A stretch of 64,000 bases of DNA, taken from positions 1 through 64,000 of the forward strand of contig NZ_JAHKQH010000026.1 of assembly GCF_018861025.1 (NCBI RefSeq), given 5' to 3'. Every line of letters begins with the position of its first letter. Positions within the stretch are counted from its first letter, which is position 1. Position numbers and translations under genes: made by a program. This document shows positions 1 through 9,693 of the stretch, piece by piece. A model generated the notes under the pieces. The model saw only the letters and a list, made by a program, of their open reading frames with translations, did not search any database and had not been told where the DNA came from. This DNA is from Psychrosphaera sp. B3R10 (GTDB lineage Bacteria > Pseudomonadota > Gammaproteobacteria > Enterobacterales > Alteromonadaceae).

Positions 1-63
1 TAATTCGACTGTAACGAATTTCCCAGAACCAATTAATTGGTTGCGGGAGCCACTCTCTATAAA
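1..63. repeat. Direct repeat, copy 1 (tRNA 3'-end block)
   Basis: Bases 1-63 recur without change at 178-240. The block holds the perfect 16-base palindrome AACCAATTAATTGGTT (27-42). On the minus strand it also carries the last bases of an initiator-type tRNA acceptor stem and CCA (38-50). Copy 1 is joined to a tRNA-like body; copy 2 is not. Confidence 0.85.
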
Positions 64-138
64 AAAGAATGAACCGACGACCTTCGCGCTCTTCATATTA
101 GCTGAGCCCGACGAGCTACCAGGCTGCTCCATCCCGCG
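38..138 (-). pseudogene. Initiator tRNA-derived remnant (tRNA-fMet mosaic)
   Basis: On the minus strand the 5' acceptor half (132-138), D-arm and 5' anticodon stem match a bacterial initiator tRNA: CGCGGGA, then GGAGCAGCCTGGTAGCTC, then TCGGG. The 3' end is TCCCGCA plus A-CCA. The 5' and 3' acceptor halves pair over six bases, leaving the C1:A72 mismatch typical of initiator tRNA. Between them the anticodon loop and 3' anticodon stem are replaced by an unrelated stretch with no CAT anticodon in place. The T-arm is also expanded, so the whole is about 101 nt instead of 77. It should not fold as a working tRNA and reads as a broken or recombined copy from an fMet tRNA cluster. An assembly error at the contig edge is the main alternative. 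Confidence 0.65.
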
Positions 139-177
139 TCCGAATGCTTCTCAAAAGAGAAGGTGCCTACAATATTT

Positions 178-240
178 TAATTCGACTGTAACGAATTTCC
201 CAGAACCAATTAATTGGTTGCGGGAGCCACTCTCTATAAA
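178..240. repeat. Direct repeat, copy 2 (tRNA 3'-end block)
   Basis: Identical to 1-63. On the minus strand the acceptor 3' half and CCA lie at 215-227. Upstream on that strand there is only AT-rich sequence with a short TATAGAG repetition, so this copy is a free-standing tRNA 3' end without a body. Confidence 0.8.
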
Positions 241-553
241 TAACTCTATAAATAAAGAATGCATTAGTTCTATTCAAATGGTGGGGAATTGTTTATTAAA
301 CTGAGTCGTTTAATCAATCACTTTACATAAGTGCTAATCTAACTAGCTGAAAGCGAATCGAAATTCTAATCCAACCACGTTGAACGTTTACTAACTAAAA
401 CCAAAGACAAGAATTGCCTCGATTTGTTGCGGGGAATTATACTTGCTCTACAGCCACATTCAAGTGAAACCTGAGATTTCTTTTGTAGGCTAGCAGTAAA
501 CCTAATTTTACGTTATCTTTGAATATAGCGTATTCATCTGTATCAACTGAATT

Positions 554-1483
554 ATGGTAAACAAATCAATGTCTTTATTACGTTCTTTAACTGTGTTCTC
601 GGTATCTTTTTTGTTACTTCTAGGGTGTGCAACCAAAAAGGTTGAGCACGTACCTGGCTTTGAGATAGTTTATCATGACGCCAACAATTCCAACGCCCAA
701 AACGTCCTTAAACTCGTCTACTTTAATCGATACTCTTCCGATGCTCGCTTCTCAACGAGCGATTGGCAAACAAGTATTAACGAAAATAACACCGGTGATT
801 ATTTTTCAGAACAGGCCGGGATCCGTTCATCTGCAATTTCCAAACAATTAAGAACAAACGTTAATTTGGACACTACCCGTCCGTTTGATCAACCAAATAT
901 TATAAGTTGGGTAGAAGTCCCCTCATTGGCAGAATATGGTTCTAACAGTTATAGAGAAACAGTTTATGAAAATACAACGGAATACATTCTGTCTTCACTT
1001 AATGCCGACATCGAATCAGATTTCGACAGTACAAATGCATCGGCTAGTGTTGAATTTGGTGGACAGCTCTGTGTAGATGTTCAATCGAGATTACACACGA
1101 ATAAAATTAGAGATGGCGAGTGGATAGGTTCCGGACAAGATGTCACCTGTTTTATCAATTTTAAACATGAGCTTATTCGCCCTGTTTTAAAAGAAGATTG
1201 GGTTCCGGCTGGTGTTACAATAAAACCAGGTAAAACTTACGTTATCGTTAGAACTCGATTAGCTAATTTCGAAGCCTACCTTTATAGTAAAATGCTAACT
1301 AACAGTTACACATTTTTTCCGTCTAAACGTACCACCCACAAACGTGGTCGAAGCATCACAACGGGAAAAAGTACACCATTTATGGTTAATAACGATGACA
1401 TCTATCTGTTCGTAAAACCTTACGAAAAGCTCGAAGCTAAGATTAAGGCAATCGATTGGGTAACTGGCAATAAACTCCCTTAA
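554..1483 (+). CDS. Predicted lipoprotein of unknown function
   Basis: A 309-residue protein with an N-terminal hydrophobic segment ending in a lipobox (LLLLGC, Cys about residue 25), so probably exported, lipidated and held in an envelope membrane. The body is polar and beta-rich in character, with a pair of Cys around residues 173 and 199 and no family motif that I recognise. The ATG at 554 is followed by a second ATG at 569, and either could be used. The stop lies 41 bases before the cysteine synthase gene on the same strand, so they may share a transcript. Function is unknown. Confidence 0.75.
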   Translation: MVNKSMSLLRSLTVFSVSFLLLLGCATKKVEHVPGFEIVYHDANNSNAQNVLKLVYFNRYSSDARFSTSDWQTSINENNTGDYFSEQAGIRSSAISKQLRTNVNLDTTRPFDQPNIISWVEVPSLAEYGSNSYRETVYENTTEYILSSLNADIESDFDSTNASASVEFGGQLCVDVQSRLHTNKIRDGEWIGSGQDVTCFINFKHELIRPVLKEDWVPAGVTIKPGKTYVIVRTRLANFEAYLYSKMLTNSYTFFPSKRTTHKRGRSITTGKSTPFMVNNDDIYLFVKPYEKLEAKIKAIDWVTGNKLP

Positions 1484-1524
1484 GTCGTTATCATAGCAAT
1501 ATTCAATGAATATAAGGCGACCCA

Positions 1525-2601
1525 ATGACTATTCTAACTGCTGCAGAATCTCTTGCCGACCTAGTCGGCAACACAGCTCTTTTGAAATTACAATCACTTA
1601 GCCAACTGACTCAGTGTGAAATTTTTGTTAAATGTGAATTTCAGAATCCCGGCGGTTCAGTAAAAGACCGCGCCGCATTACAAATGGTATTAGAAGCAGA
1701 ACAAAGCGGTAAATTAAAGCCAGGAATGACAATAGTTGAAGGTACAGCGGGTAATACCGGTATTGGCCTCGCGGTTGTTGCAAAATCACGTGGCTATAAT
1801 TTGAAAGTTGTGATGCCAAAAGGCCAGGCGAAAGAAAAGGAACAATTAATCGAATTACACGGTGCAGAACTCGTGCTCGTCGATGCCGTACCTTTTGCCA
1901 ACGAAAATCATTTCTACCACACCGCCCGTCGTATTGCTGAACAAAACCCAGATTACTGGTGGGCAGATCAATTCGAAAACACAGCAAATTCCAACGCCCA
2001 CTTTTTAACGACCGGCCCTGAAATATTTCAACAAACAGATGGGCAACTAGATTGTTTTGTTTCTGTCGCTGGAACAGGCGGGACATTGGGTGGTATTTCT
2101 AAATATTTGAAGCAAAAAGATCCTAATACCAAAATAGTCAGTGTTGATCCTGACGGCTCTGGTATTTTAAATTTTCTAATGAATGGCAAGCATCAAGCGA
2201 CAGCGGGTTCGTCATTCACAGAAGGCATTGGCATCATGCGTTTAGTTAACAACTTTAAGCAAGGTAAAATAGATTACGGTTTAAATTTACCTGACAGCGA
2301 TATAGTTACTGTTGCGAATTACGTCAGAAAACAGGATGCATTAGTATTAGGCAGTAGCAGTGCATTAAACGTTACAGCAGCATTATATTGCGCAGTTCAA
2401 ACTGGCCCCTTAAACGGTGGAAAACCACAGAAAATTGTGACAATTGCTTGTGATGCAGGTGAACGTTCAGTGTCTAAACTTTATAATGAAGCGTTTTTGG
2501 CAAGTAAAAACATTCAGTCCGATGCCCAATCCATTGAGCATCTAATTGAACGCTATAAAACCGAGATTAATCGATTACAACACGTTGAATTTAATCTTTA
2601 A
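1525..2601 (+). CDS. PLP-dependent cysteine synthase family protein
   Basis: A fold-type II PLP enzyme of 358 residues, most like O-acetylserine sulfhydrylase/cysteine synthase (O-acetylserine plus sulfide gives cysteine). The PLP lysine is Lys47 in NPGGSVKDR. The substrate-binding loop is TAGNTG (74-79), where classical CysK has TSGNTG. The glycine-rich phosphate loop is SVAGTGGTLGG near residue 178. It is some 40 residues longer than E. coli CysK/CysM, with an extra C-terminal helix-like tail. Its stop overlaps the stop of thiI by a few bases in convergent orientation. A cystathionine beta-synthase-like activity cannot be excluded, so no symbol is given. Confidence 0.88.
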   Translation: MTILTAAESLADLVGNTALLKLQSLSQLTQCEIFVKCEFQNPGGSVKDRAALQMVLEAEQSGKLKPGMTIVEGTAGNTGIGLAVVAKSRGYNLKVVMPKGQAKEKEQLIELHGAELVLVDAVPFANENHFYHTARRIAEQNPDYWWADQFENTANSNAHFLTTGPEIFQQTDGQLDCFVSVAGTGGTLGGISKYLKQKDPNTKIVSVDPDGSGILNFLMNGKHQATAGSSFTEGIGIMRLVNNFKQGKIDYGLNLPDSDIVTVANYVRKQDALVLGSSSALNVTAALYCAVQTGPLNGGKPQKIVTIACDAGERSVSKLYNEAFLASKNIQSDAQSIEHLIERYKTEINRLQHVEFNL

Positions 2602-4055
2602 TTTTTTCGGTAAACCTTAACATTTGTGTAACCGTGTTCGTGTAATAACAAGGCTTGAAGTCGACTCATTACACCACGGTCACAATAAAGGTAATACGGC
2701 TTAGTTTGATCCAAATCCCCAAATTGCGTTGCCAGTTTAAAAAATGGCATCGTAATTGTTTCAATATCATCCAACGCTAACGGCATTTCATCGGTTTCAT
2801 CTGGGCTGCGGATATCTAACACAATTGCGCCATCGGGTAATTCAGTAACTTGTTCAACTTCCTGAACTTCCTCGGCCGCTTGTTTTTCTATATCACGGAT
2901 ATCAATAACATTGGCTGCTGAAACAACCTTATCAATAAGTGATAAATCAAAATTAGATTCAGCTTCAATTATTTCTGACAAAACGGCACGCGTAGTTGGT
3001 TTTTTCGAAATGACACCACAATATTCAGGCATAGCAGCGGCAAAATCGTGGGTACCAATAATACGTGAAGTATCGATAATTTCCGCTTTATCCAAATGAA
3101 TTAATGGACGCAAGATCAGTGTTTCTGTAACTCGGTCAATAACGCTTAGGTTTGTCAACGTTTGGCTCGACACTTGACCCAATGACTCACCTGTAACCAA
3201 TGCTTTGATATTGAGTTTGGCGGCGACTTGAGACGCGGCACGCATCATCATTCGTTTTAAAACAACGCCCATTAAACCATTGTCTATTTTCGACAAAATT
3301 TCTTCGACTACCGGTTCAAAGTCAACCGCAACAAATTTGGTTTTATGTGAACTACTATAACGTTTCCAAATTTCGTAAGACACTTGTTTAACGCCAATTT
3401 CATGCTCTTTACCGCCAAGGTTAAAAAAGCAGAAGTGCGTTCTCGCTCCACGACGCATCATATGATAGGTAGCAACACCAGAGTCAAATCCACCAGATAT
3501 TAATGACAATACATCTTCCTGGGTTGGGAGTGGCATGCCGCCTAAACCTTTATGGTTCGCTTTAATGATCTGCAACTTGTCCTGACGCAACTCTAATCGA
3601 ATTGTAAGTTCTGGCTTTTTAAGCTTGACGCTTGCTGACTCAACAGCTTGGTTTAAACCGCCACCGATGTAACGTTCTAAATCACCAGACGTAAAATCAT
3701 GTTTGCCTGACCGTTTAACTCGCACGCAAAACTTTTTGTCCTCTAGGAATGGGACCCAGTATTTAGCGACGTCATTGAAGGCGGTATCGAAGTCAACAAA
3801 GTCAACTTCAACAATTTGATTATATTGGTCTACACCAGGAATTCGTGAAATAGCATCAATAATCTCCGCTTCCATCTCTTCTGAAATACCAATCGCTTCT
3901 ACAAGAAGGTCACTCCAACGAGCAACAACATGTGCCGACGGATAAATACGTTTTACAATAATACGTAAGTTCGACTCTAATAACTTACTAAACCGTTTAC
4001 GTACCGAACGACTCTTAATGTTTATTTCTGGGTGGTATTTTACGATTAATCTCAT
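2598..4055 (-). CDS. thiI: tRNA 4-thiouridine synthase / thiamine sulfur carrier ThiI
   Basis: ThiI adenylates U8 of tRNA and transfers sulfur to make 4-thiouridine; the rhodanese-bearing form also supplies sulfur for the thiamine thiazole. A THUMP-type N-terminal domain is followed by the PP-loop SGGFDSG near residue 185. A C-terminal rhodanese domain carries the persulfide Cys in YCDRG near the end, so this is the long enteric form. I place the start at ATG 4055, giving about 485 residues as usual for the family. An in-frame start at 4100 would add 15 unlikely residues. It converges on and overlaps the cysteine synthase gene at 2598-2601. Confidence 0.95.
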   Translation of the reverse strand: MRLIVKYHPEINIKSRSVRKRFSKLLESNLRIIVKRIYPSAHVVARWSDLLVEAIGISEEMEAEIIDAISRIPGVDQYNQIVEVDFVDFDTAFNDVAKYWVPFLEDKKFCVRVKRSGKHDFTSGDLERYIGGGLNQAVESASVKLKKPELTIRLELRQDKLQIIKANHKGLGGMPLPTQEDVLSLISGGFDSGVATYHMMRRGARTHFCFFNLGGKEHEIGVKQVSYEIWKRYSSSHKTKFVAVDFEPVVEEILSKIDNGLMGVVLKRMMMRAASQVAAKLNIKALVTGESLGQVSSQTLTNLSVIDRVTETLILRPLIHLDKAEIIDTSRIIGTHDFAAAMPEYCGVISKKPTTRAVLSEIIEAESNFDLSLIDKVVSAANVIDIRDIEKQAAEEVQEVEQVTELPDGAIVLDIRSPDETDEMPLALDDIETITMPFFKLATQFGDLDQTKPYYLYCDRGVMSRLQALLLHEHGYTNVKVYRKN

Positions 4056-4235
4056 GACACTTAACACACTGGCATTGACGACAAGCGAAACAGACACCAA
4101 AACAATTGGGTTAGCTCATACTGGTCTTTTAAAATAGCGCGGGATTATATAACGAAGGCCAAAACCATGCCATAGGTTTATTTTTTAGTCATTTATACAA
4201 AGCAATAATAAATACTGTATTAGGCTCACAAAAAA

Positions 4236-4275
4236 ACCAGACACCATTAATGAAATCTCATTAACCACATCTGGT
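4236..4275 (-). terminator. Predicted rho-independent terminator of pomAB
   Basis: On the minus strand ACCAGA and TCTGGT enclose an inner TTAATGA/TCATTAA hairpin, and a run of T follows. It sits about 60 bases past the pomB stop. Confidence 0.65.
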
Positions 4276-4332
4276 CTTTTATATTGTTACCATTTTTAAC
4301 TTAAAGGTAACTCGTAATTTTTTAAATAAAAC

Positions 4333-5256
4333 CTAAAGCTCAGTGACGTTTATCCCTTCAGACTCTTTTGCCTTGCCCTGCGTAATTGCAATCTCAACTC
4401 GACGGTTTTTGCGACGATTCGACGTTGAATTATTCGGTACTAAAGGTCGAGTATCTGCATGCCCCATGACCGTAATTCGGTTTTTATCAAAGTATGGCGC
4501 ATTTATCATTTCGGTCGCAACGGCGACCGCTCGGGTAGAAGATAAATCCCAATTGTTGTTAAACAGCTCGTTGGTCACATTAATATCATCAGTATGACCA
4601 GATACCGTTATATCGCCAGGTATGTCGTTAAGTAGTGTCGCAACTTTTTGAATGATAGGCTTAAACTGATCTTGTAAATACGCCGATCCAGATGGAAACG
4701 CCCCATTCTCTCTTATCCGAATAATGATCTGCTGACCTAAAGATTCAAGTTCTACTGCTCCATCGATGATTTCTTTTTGCATTTGTTCTGCAATTTTTTT
4801 CATCATTTCATTTACTTGTTCTTGCTCGGCCGTGGCGGTTGCTTCAGTTTCCGATTCTGCTTCTGCGGTTGCGGAACTCATGCCACCACGCATTTCTGCG
4901 GTTTGTTCCTGCCTGCCACCTGCTGATTCATCTTCGCCTTCTTCAAACTCTAGTACTTGCTGAGTCATCTCTATGGTTTGCTGCTGCAATATTTCAATAG
5001 GTGTTGGTTCTGGTCTTCCTGGGCGAAACTCTTGCGCTATCACCGAGGTACCTTTGGGTATATCTTTAACTTCAAGTTTATTTTGCACACCAAATGCAAA
5101 CTTCATTGAGCCTGCAATTTGCTTAAATTTTAAAACATCCATTTCGGCAAATGACAAAAGCAATACAAAGAAACACATCAGCAACGACATTAAGTCTGCA
5201 AAAGTCCCCATCCAAGCGGGGAGTCCCTCTGGGGGACATTTTGGACATTCATCCAT
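4333..5256 (-). CDS. pomB: Sodium-type flagellar motor stator protein PomB (MotB family)
   Basis: This stator subunit couples ion flow to flagellar rotation. One transmembrane helix follows the short N-terminus (WMGTFADLMSLLMCFFVLLL) and carries the ion-binding Asp about residue 22. A long Glu/Gln/Ala-rich linker spans roughly residues 85-165. The C-terminal OmpA-like peptidoglycan-binding domain contains SGHTDD and RRVEI. At 307 residues it is close to Vibrio PomB. It starts 5 bases after the pomA stop, so the two are translated together, and a terminator follows at 4236-4275. Sodium rather than proton coupling is inferred from family resemblance. Confidence 0.93.
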   Translation of the reverse strand: MDECPKCPPEGLPAWMGTFADLMSLLMCFFVLLLSFAEMDVLKFKQIAGSMKFAFGVQNKLEVKDIPKGTSVIAQEFRPGRPEPTPIEILQQQTIEMTQQVLEFEEGEDESAGGRQEQTAEMRGGMSSATAEAESETEATATAEQEQVNEMMKKIAEQMQKEIIDGAVELESLGQQIIIRIRENGAFPSGSAYLQDQFKPIIQKVATLLNDIPGDITVSGHTDDINVTNELFNNNWDLSSTRAVAVATEMINAPYFDKNRITVMGHADTRPLVPNNSTSNRRKNRRVEIAITQGKAKESEGINVTEL

Positions 5257-5261
5257 CGGAA

Positions 5262-6023
5262 TTATTCCTCAGTGTTTACTTCGCGCTTAGAAGCCGCTAG
5301 ATAGTTACGAAGCACGCCTTCAATTACTTTCGGGTTTTGACCATCTTGAATGCCTAATACCCCATCCATAATCAAACTTTGATTGAGCTTTTCTTCACCC
5401 GTTCTTAAATTCAGTTTAAATGACATAGGTAACGCTATAACGTTGGCCAAAAATGCACCGTATAACGTTGTTAATAGGGCAACAGCCATCGCAGGACCGA
5501 TTGACTTTGGGTCATCCATGTTTGACAACATAGCAACCAAACCAACAAGTGTACCTATCATCCCCATCGCTGGAGCAATATCTCCCAAGGTTTTAAACAT
5601 ACCGGCACCGAGTTCGTGACGTTCTGTGGTAAGTGAAATATCTTTTGATAACGTTGCTCGAACCACTTCACCATCGTGGCCGTCAACTAATAAGTCTACG
5701 CCTTTTTGCAAAAATGCGTTGTTTATTTCCGCTTCTTCTAACGCTAAAAAACCGCCTTTACGTGCTGAATCTGCAAGTTCGACAATTTTTTCAATTAATT
5801 CTTCTGGCGTTTCAATTTTAAACGAAAACGCCTTACCCGCGATTTTACCCGCCGTGAGGAACTGAGCTAACGTATAATTAGACAACAAGACGAATGTCGA
5901 CCCACCAAATACAATCGCTATTGACGGTACGTCAATAAACATATGGAGTCCGCCGCCCAAAATCATGGCCAATACGATAAACCCAATCGCACCAATCATG
6001 CCTACAATACTAGCTAAATCCAC
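5262..6023 (-). CDS. pomA: Sodium-type flagellar motor stator protein PomA (MotA family)
   Basis: The four-helix stator partner of PomB. The 253-residue length, the N-terminus MDLASIVG and the helix after the cytoplasmic loop (GTLVGLVAMLSNMDDP) match PomA of vibrios and alteromonads. The start codon is GTG. It is the first gene of a two-gene unit with pomB and diverges from xseB, leaving about 190 bases for both promoters. Synteny pomAB / xseB-ispA-dxs is familiar from vibrios. Confidence 0.93.
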   Translation of the reverse strand: MDLASIVGMIGAIGFIVLAMILGGGLHMFIDVPSIAIVFGGSTFVLLSNYTLAQFLTAGKIAGKAFSFKIETPEELIEKIVELADSARKGGFLALEEAEINNAFLQKGVDLLVDGHDGEVVRATLSKDISLTTERHELGAGMFKTLGDIAPAMGMIGTLVGLVAMLSNMDDPKSIGPAMAVALLTTLYGAFLANVIALPMSFKLNLRTGEEKLNQSLIMDGVLGIQDGQNPKVIEGVLRNYLAASKREVNTEE

Positions 6024-6213
6024 AACTCACTCCCATCTCACAATTTGCTTCTACATTGATAACTATCGACAAATATCCCAACAACTTAAATAGTTTCTAA
6101 CTAAGTGTCTATTGTTTGTTCGCCCTCGCCTAATAATAAATGATTATAATTGAATATGCAGTGCCAATACGGTAACTTATTTGGCTAATTTTCAATGTGA
6201 CCCAAAGCTATTT

Positions 6214-6462
6214 ATGACTAAGCCTACTGCCCCTCAATTTGAACAAGCTATCGCTGAACTCGAATCCATCGTTAATCAACTAGAATCTGGCGATTTGGAG
6301 CTTGAGCAGTCGTTGAAATTATTTGAACGCGGCATTGAATTGACGCGCATAAGCCAATCAAAATTGCAGGAAGCTGAACAAAAAGTACAGATCCTAATGG
6401 AAAAACAAGGCGATCTTCAATTGCAACCTTTCCATACTGAACCGGCTGGTAACTCTAACTGA
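6214..6462 (+). CDS. xseB: Exodeoxyribonuclease VII small subunit
   Basis: XseB is the small helical subunit of exonuclease VII, which degrades single-stranded DNA. The 82-residue protein from ATG 6214 begins MTKPTAPQFEQAIAELESIV and has the conserved LESGDLELEQSLKLFERG segment. A TTG 11 codons upstream (6181) is possible but gives an atypical N-terminus. The stop overlaps the ispA start as TGATG, so translation is probably coupled. The large subunit gene xseA is not in the window. Confidence 0.93.
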   Translation: MTKPTAPQFEQAIAELESIVNQLESGDLELEQSLKLFERGIELTRISQSKLQEAEQKVQILMEKQGDLQLQPFHTEPAGNSN

Positions 6463-7445
6463 TGAGCAATTCAGAACAATCAGTCGAAAAACCGAACGTG
6501 AAAGATGCTCAACAGGTTTCCGACAACAATACGGCTATGAACAATGTTGGGTTTGCCGAACAAATAACGGTTTATAAATCTCAAATTGAAAATTATTTAG
6601 AGCAACATCTTGCCACTGCAAACATTGATGAGCCAACATTAAAAGCGGCAATGCATTATTCACTGTTATTAGGTGGTAAACGTTTAAGACCATTTTTAGT
6701 TTATGCCACAGGTGAAATATTTAATGCAGACCCAAATTCATTAAACGTTGTCGCAGCCGCATTAGAGTCAATCCACAGTTACAGTTTAATACATGATGAC
6801 TTGCCGGCCATGGACGATGATGATCTGCGTCGCGGCCAACTGACTTGTCACAAAAAATACAATGACGCGGTCGCTATTTTAGCTGGCGATACATTGCAGA
6901 CCTTTGCATTTCAAATGTTAAGCGGCCCCGAACTTAGTAGCGTAACGCCAGAACGCCAGCTGCAACTCATCCATCTAATTTCACAAGCGAGTATCGATAT
7001 GTGTGCAGGCCAATCAATTGATTTGATTGAGACTGATGCAAACACAGATTTGTTACCAGAAATTAAACTGACAAATCTCCAACATATGCATAAGCTAAAA
7101 ACCGGCGCATTAATAAAAGCATCTGTCTTAGCAGGCGCGTTATGTGGCAAGGTTTCTGAACAAGAACTCAATTATTTAGAACAATATGCCGATGCAATTG
7201 GCCTCGCTTTTCAAGTTTGGGATGACGTATTAGATATAGTTTCAGATACCGAAACCTTAGGTAAACCGCAGGGTTCAGACCTAGAAGCAAACAAAAGCAC
7301 TTACCCTGCGTTGTTAGGTTTAGAGCAAGCAAAATTGAAGGCTAAAAATTTAGTTGACGAAGCAGTTCAAGCTTTACAACAATTGCCGTACAATACGTCG
7401 GTTTTACAACAATTAGCCCTTTATATCATTGAGCGAGATCACTAA
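6462..7445 (+). CDS. ispA: Farnesyl diphosphate synthase (polyprenyl synthetase)
   Basis: IspA condenses IPP with DMAPP and then geranyl diphosphate to make farnesyl diphosphate. The first Asp-rich motif, [15 protein letters not shown], is near residue 110, and the second, [10 protein letters not shown], near residue 250. GGKRLRP near residue 70 binds diphosphate. The protein from 6462 has 327 residues, about 25 more than usual. An internal ATG at 6537 would give the standard length, but the 6462 ATG overlaps the xseB stop, which favours coupled use. It is the middle gene of xseB-ispA-dxs. Confidence 0.94.
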   Translation: MSNSEQSVEKPNVKDAQQVSDNNTAMNNVGFAEQITVYKSQIENYLEQHLATANIDEPTLKAAMHYSLLLGGKRLRPFLVYATGEIFNADPNSLNVVAAALESIHSYSLIHDDLPAMDDDDLRRGQLTCHKKYNDAVAILAGDTLQTFAFQMLSGPELSSVTPERQLQLIHLISQASIDMCAGQSIDLIETDANTDLLPEIKLTNLQHMHKLKTGALIKASVLAGALCGKVSEQELNYLEQYADAIGLAFQVWDDVLDIVSDTETLGKPQGSDLEANKSTYPALLGLEQAKLKAKNLVDEAVQALQQLPYNTSVLQQLALYIIERDH

Positions 7446-7453
7446 GTTCTTTT

Positions 7454-9349
7454 ATGACAGTAAATATTGCCGATTTTCCACATTTACAGAAAGCCTTGCT
7501 GCCAACTGACCTTCGCAAATTGCCTCAGGAAGCACTTAAATCTGTATCAAAAGAGCTAAGAGAGTACTTACTAAATTCAGTAAGTAAGAGTTCTGGCCAC
7601 TTCGCATCAGGTCTAGGAACTGTAGAACTTACTGTTGCCTTGCATTATGTGTATAACACACCGTACGACCGTATCATTTGGGATGTTGGCCACCAGGCTT
7701 ATCCCCATAAAATCATTACAGGTCGAGCGGATCAGATTCATACTATTCGTCAAAAAGATGGATTGCACCCGTTTCCTTGGCGTGAAGAAAGCGAATACGA
7801 TACGTTAAGTGTTGGTCACTCATCTACATCCATTAGTGCGGCATTGGGAATGGCAATTTCAGCGCAGTCTGCGCACAAAGCCGAACCTGAAAACAAAATT
7901 CGTAAAGTATGTGCCGTTATTGGCGATGGCGCGATGACCGCTGGTATGGCGTTTGAAGCAATGAATCATGCCGGTGACATTAAGCCCGATATGTTAGTGG
8001 TATTAAACGATAACGACATGTCTATCTCTGAAAATGTCGGAGCCCTAAATACCCACATGGCAAAACTACTGTCGGGTAACTTATATACGACGTTTAGAGA
8101 AAGCGGTAAAAAGTTATTAAGTGGTATTCCACCAATTAAAGAACTCGCCAGCCGAGCAGAAGAGCATCTAAAAGGTATGGTCGTTCCAAGTACCATATTT
8201 GAAGAACTCGGATTTAACTATATTGGTCCAATTGATGGCCATGATATAGATGCGTTAGTCGATACCTTACGTAATATGCGTGACCTAACTGGCCCGCAGT
8301 TTTTACATATTGTCACTAAAAAAGGTAAAGGGTATGAACCGGCTGAACAAGATCCAATCAAATACCACGCGGTACCTAAATTTGATCCTAATACCACTTC
8401 GCTACCAGCGTCAAAAGTAACATCACCTACATACTCTCAAGTATTTGGTGACTGGTTGTGCGACATGGCTGCCGTTGATAACAAATTAATGGCAATCACT
8501 CCTGCAATGCGCGAAGGCTCTGGTATGGTGCGTTTTTCAAAAGCATTTCCAGAACAGTATTTTGATGTCGCAATTGCAGAACAACATGCAGTAACGTTGG
8601 CGGCGGGCATGGCCTGTGAAGGCTTTAACCCAGTTGTGGCAATTTATTCTAGCTTTTTACAACGTGGTTACGACCAGTTAATCCACGATGTTGCCATAAT
8701 GGAACTGCCGGTTTTATTTGCCATCGACAGAGCCGGTATAGTTGGTGCCGACGGTCCAACGCACCAAGGCTCATTTGATCTGAGTTTTATGCGTTGTATT
8801 CCTAATCTCGTTATTATGTGTCCAAGTTCAGAAAACGAATGTCGACAGATGTTGTATACCGGCCATAAGCTAAATCAACCTGCAGCCGTGCGTTATCCAA
8901 GGGGCGGTGGTTCTGGTAACCCAATCGAGTCAATAATGACTGCCATTGAAATTGGTAAAGCGGTAACGGTTTCTGAACTCCACGACGCTAATATCGCAAT
9001 TTTAAACTTTGGTGTTTTTATTGAAGAAACCAAAATAGCTGCAGAGAATACCAACGCCTCTGTATACGACATGCGTTTTGTGAAACCGCTTGATACCGGG
9101 CTGTTAGATAAACTTGCGGCGTCGGGTAAAACCATCATTACCGTTGAAGATAATGCAATTGCTGGCGGCGCAGGGTCTGCCGTTAACGAATATATTCTTA
9201 ACAACGGATATGCGTGTCGTATTTTAAATATTGGTTTGCCTGATCAATTTATCAAACACGGAACTCAGCAAGAAATCTATCAAGAGTTGCAACTAGATGC
9301 TGATGGAATTACCAAACAAATCAACCAATTTATTGCGATCGCAAAATAA
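7454..9349 (+). CDS. dxs: 1-deoxy-D-xylulose-5-phosphate synthase
   Basis: Dxs makes DXP from pyruvate and glyceraldehyde 3-phosphate with thiamine diphosphate, the first step of the MEP isoprenoid pathway. It is full length at 631 residues. The ThDP-binding motif [15 protein letters not shown] is near residue 155, the transketolase pyrimidine domain contains [17 protein letters not shown], and a C-terminal transketolase domain follows. It starts 8 bases after ispA, so both ends of short-chain isoprenoid synthesis are made from one transcript. Confidence 0.96.
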   Translation: MTVNIADFPHLQKALLPTDLRKLPQEALKSVSKELREYLLNSVSKSSGHFASGLGTVELTVALHYVYNTPYDRIIWDVGHQAYPHKIITGRADQIHTIRQKDGLHPFPWREESEYDTLSVGHSSTSISAALGMAISAQSAHKAEPENKIRKVCAVIGDGAMTAGMAFEAMNHAGDIKPDMLVVLNDNDMSISENVGALNTHMAKLLSGNLYTTFRESGKKLLSGIPPIKELASRAEEHLKGMVVPSTIFEELGFNYIGPIDGHDIDALVDTLRNMRDLTGPQFLHIVTKKGKGYEPAEQDPIKYHAVPKFDPNTTSLPASKVTSPTYSQVFGDWLCDMAAVDNKLMAITPAMREGSGMVRFSKAFPEQYFDVAIAEQHAVTLAAGMACEGFNPVVAIYSSFLQRGYDQLIHDVAIMELPVLFAIDRAGIVGADGPTHQGSFDLSFMRCIPNLVIMCPSSENECRQMLYTGHKLNQPAAVRYPRGGGSGNPIESIMTAIEIGKAVTVSELHDANIAILNFGVFIEETKIAAENTNASVYDMRFVKPLDTGLLDKLAASGKTIITVEDNAIAGGAGSAVNEYILNNGYACRILNIGLPDQFIKHGTQQEIYQELQLDADGITKQINQFIAIAK

Positions 9350-9385
9350 ATTAGCTGGCCTCAAACACAATTAGATAGCTTAAAG

Positions 9386-9409
9386 CTGCCCATTTATTAA
9401 AATGGGCAG
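9386..9409 (+). terminator. Stem-loop after dxs, possible terminator
   Basis: CTGCCCATT and AATGGGCAG pair perfectly around a short AT loop 37 bases after the dxs stop. There is no clear T-run, so factor-independent termination is only probable. Confidence 0.5.
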
Positions 9410-9693
9410 TACATTCCTAAAAACAGAACTGCTACTCAAATTATTTTTTTGTTTCCAGTGAACTAATTCAACTCTCTTCTAAGTATTTGATTATAAATAA
9501 ATAGGTCTATTACTCTAAAAGTTCAAAAATTTATTTTTTATTTTTTTTCGATTTTTGTGAACCAAAGTCACTAAACCCCCTCAAACTTTGCGCTTAGTTA
9601 AAGCAGACAAAAATCAAATAAACTTAAAATTATCATGTGGTTAGCTTGAGGGTAGCGCGCACCCAAAAGACCCAGATCGAAATAGGACTTATA

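Noticed and set aside
41-304. An 87-codon plus-strand frame across the left edge
   Set aside because: It lies over the duplicated tRNA 3' ends and the tRNA-like body on the other strand; the repetitive peptide simply reflects the 63-base repeat.
1628-2086. A 152-codon minus-strand frame opposite the cysteine synthase gene
   Set aside because: It is antisense to the PLP motifs and has no support of its own.
4056-4100. N-terminal extension of ThiI from the farther start
   Set aside because: The added 15 residues have no family counterpart; the ATG at 4055 gives the standard protein.
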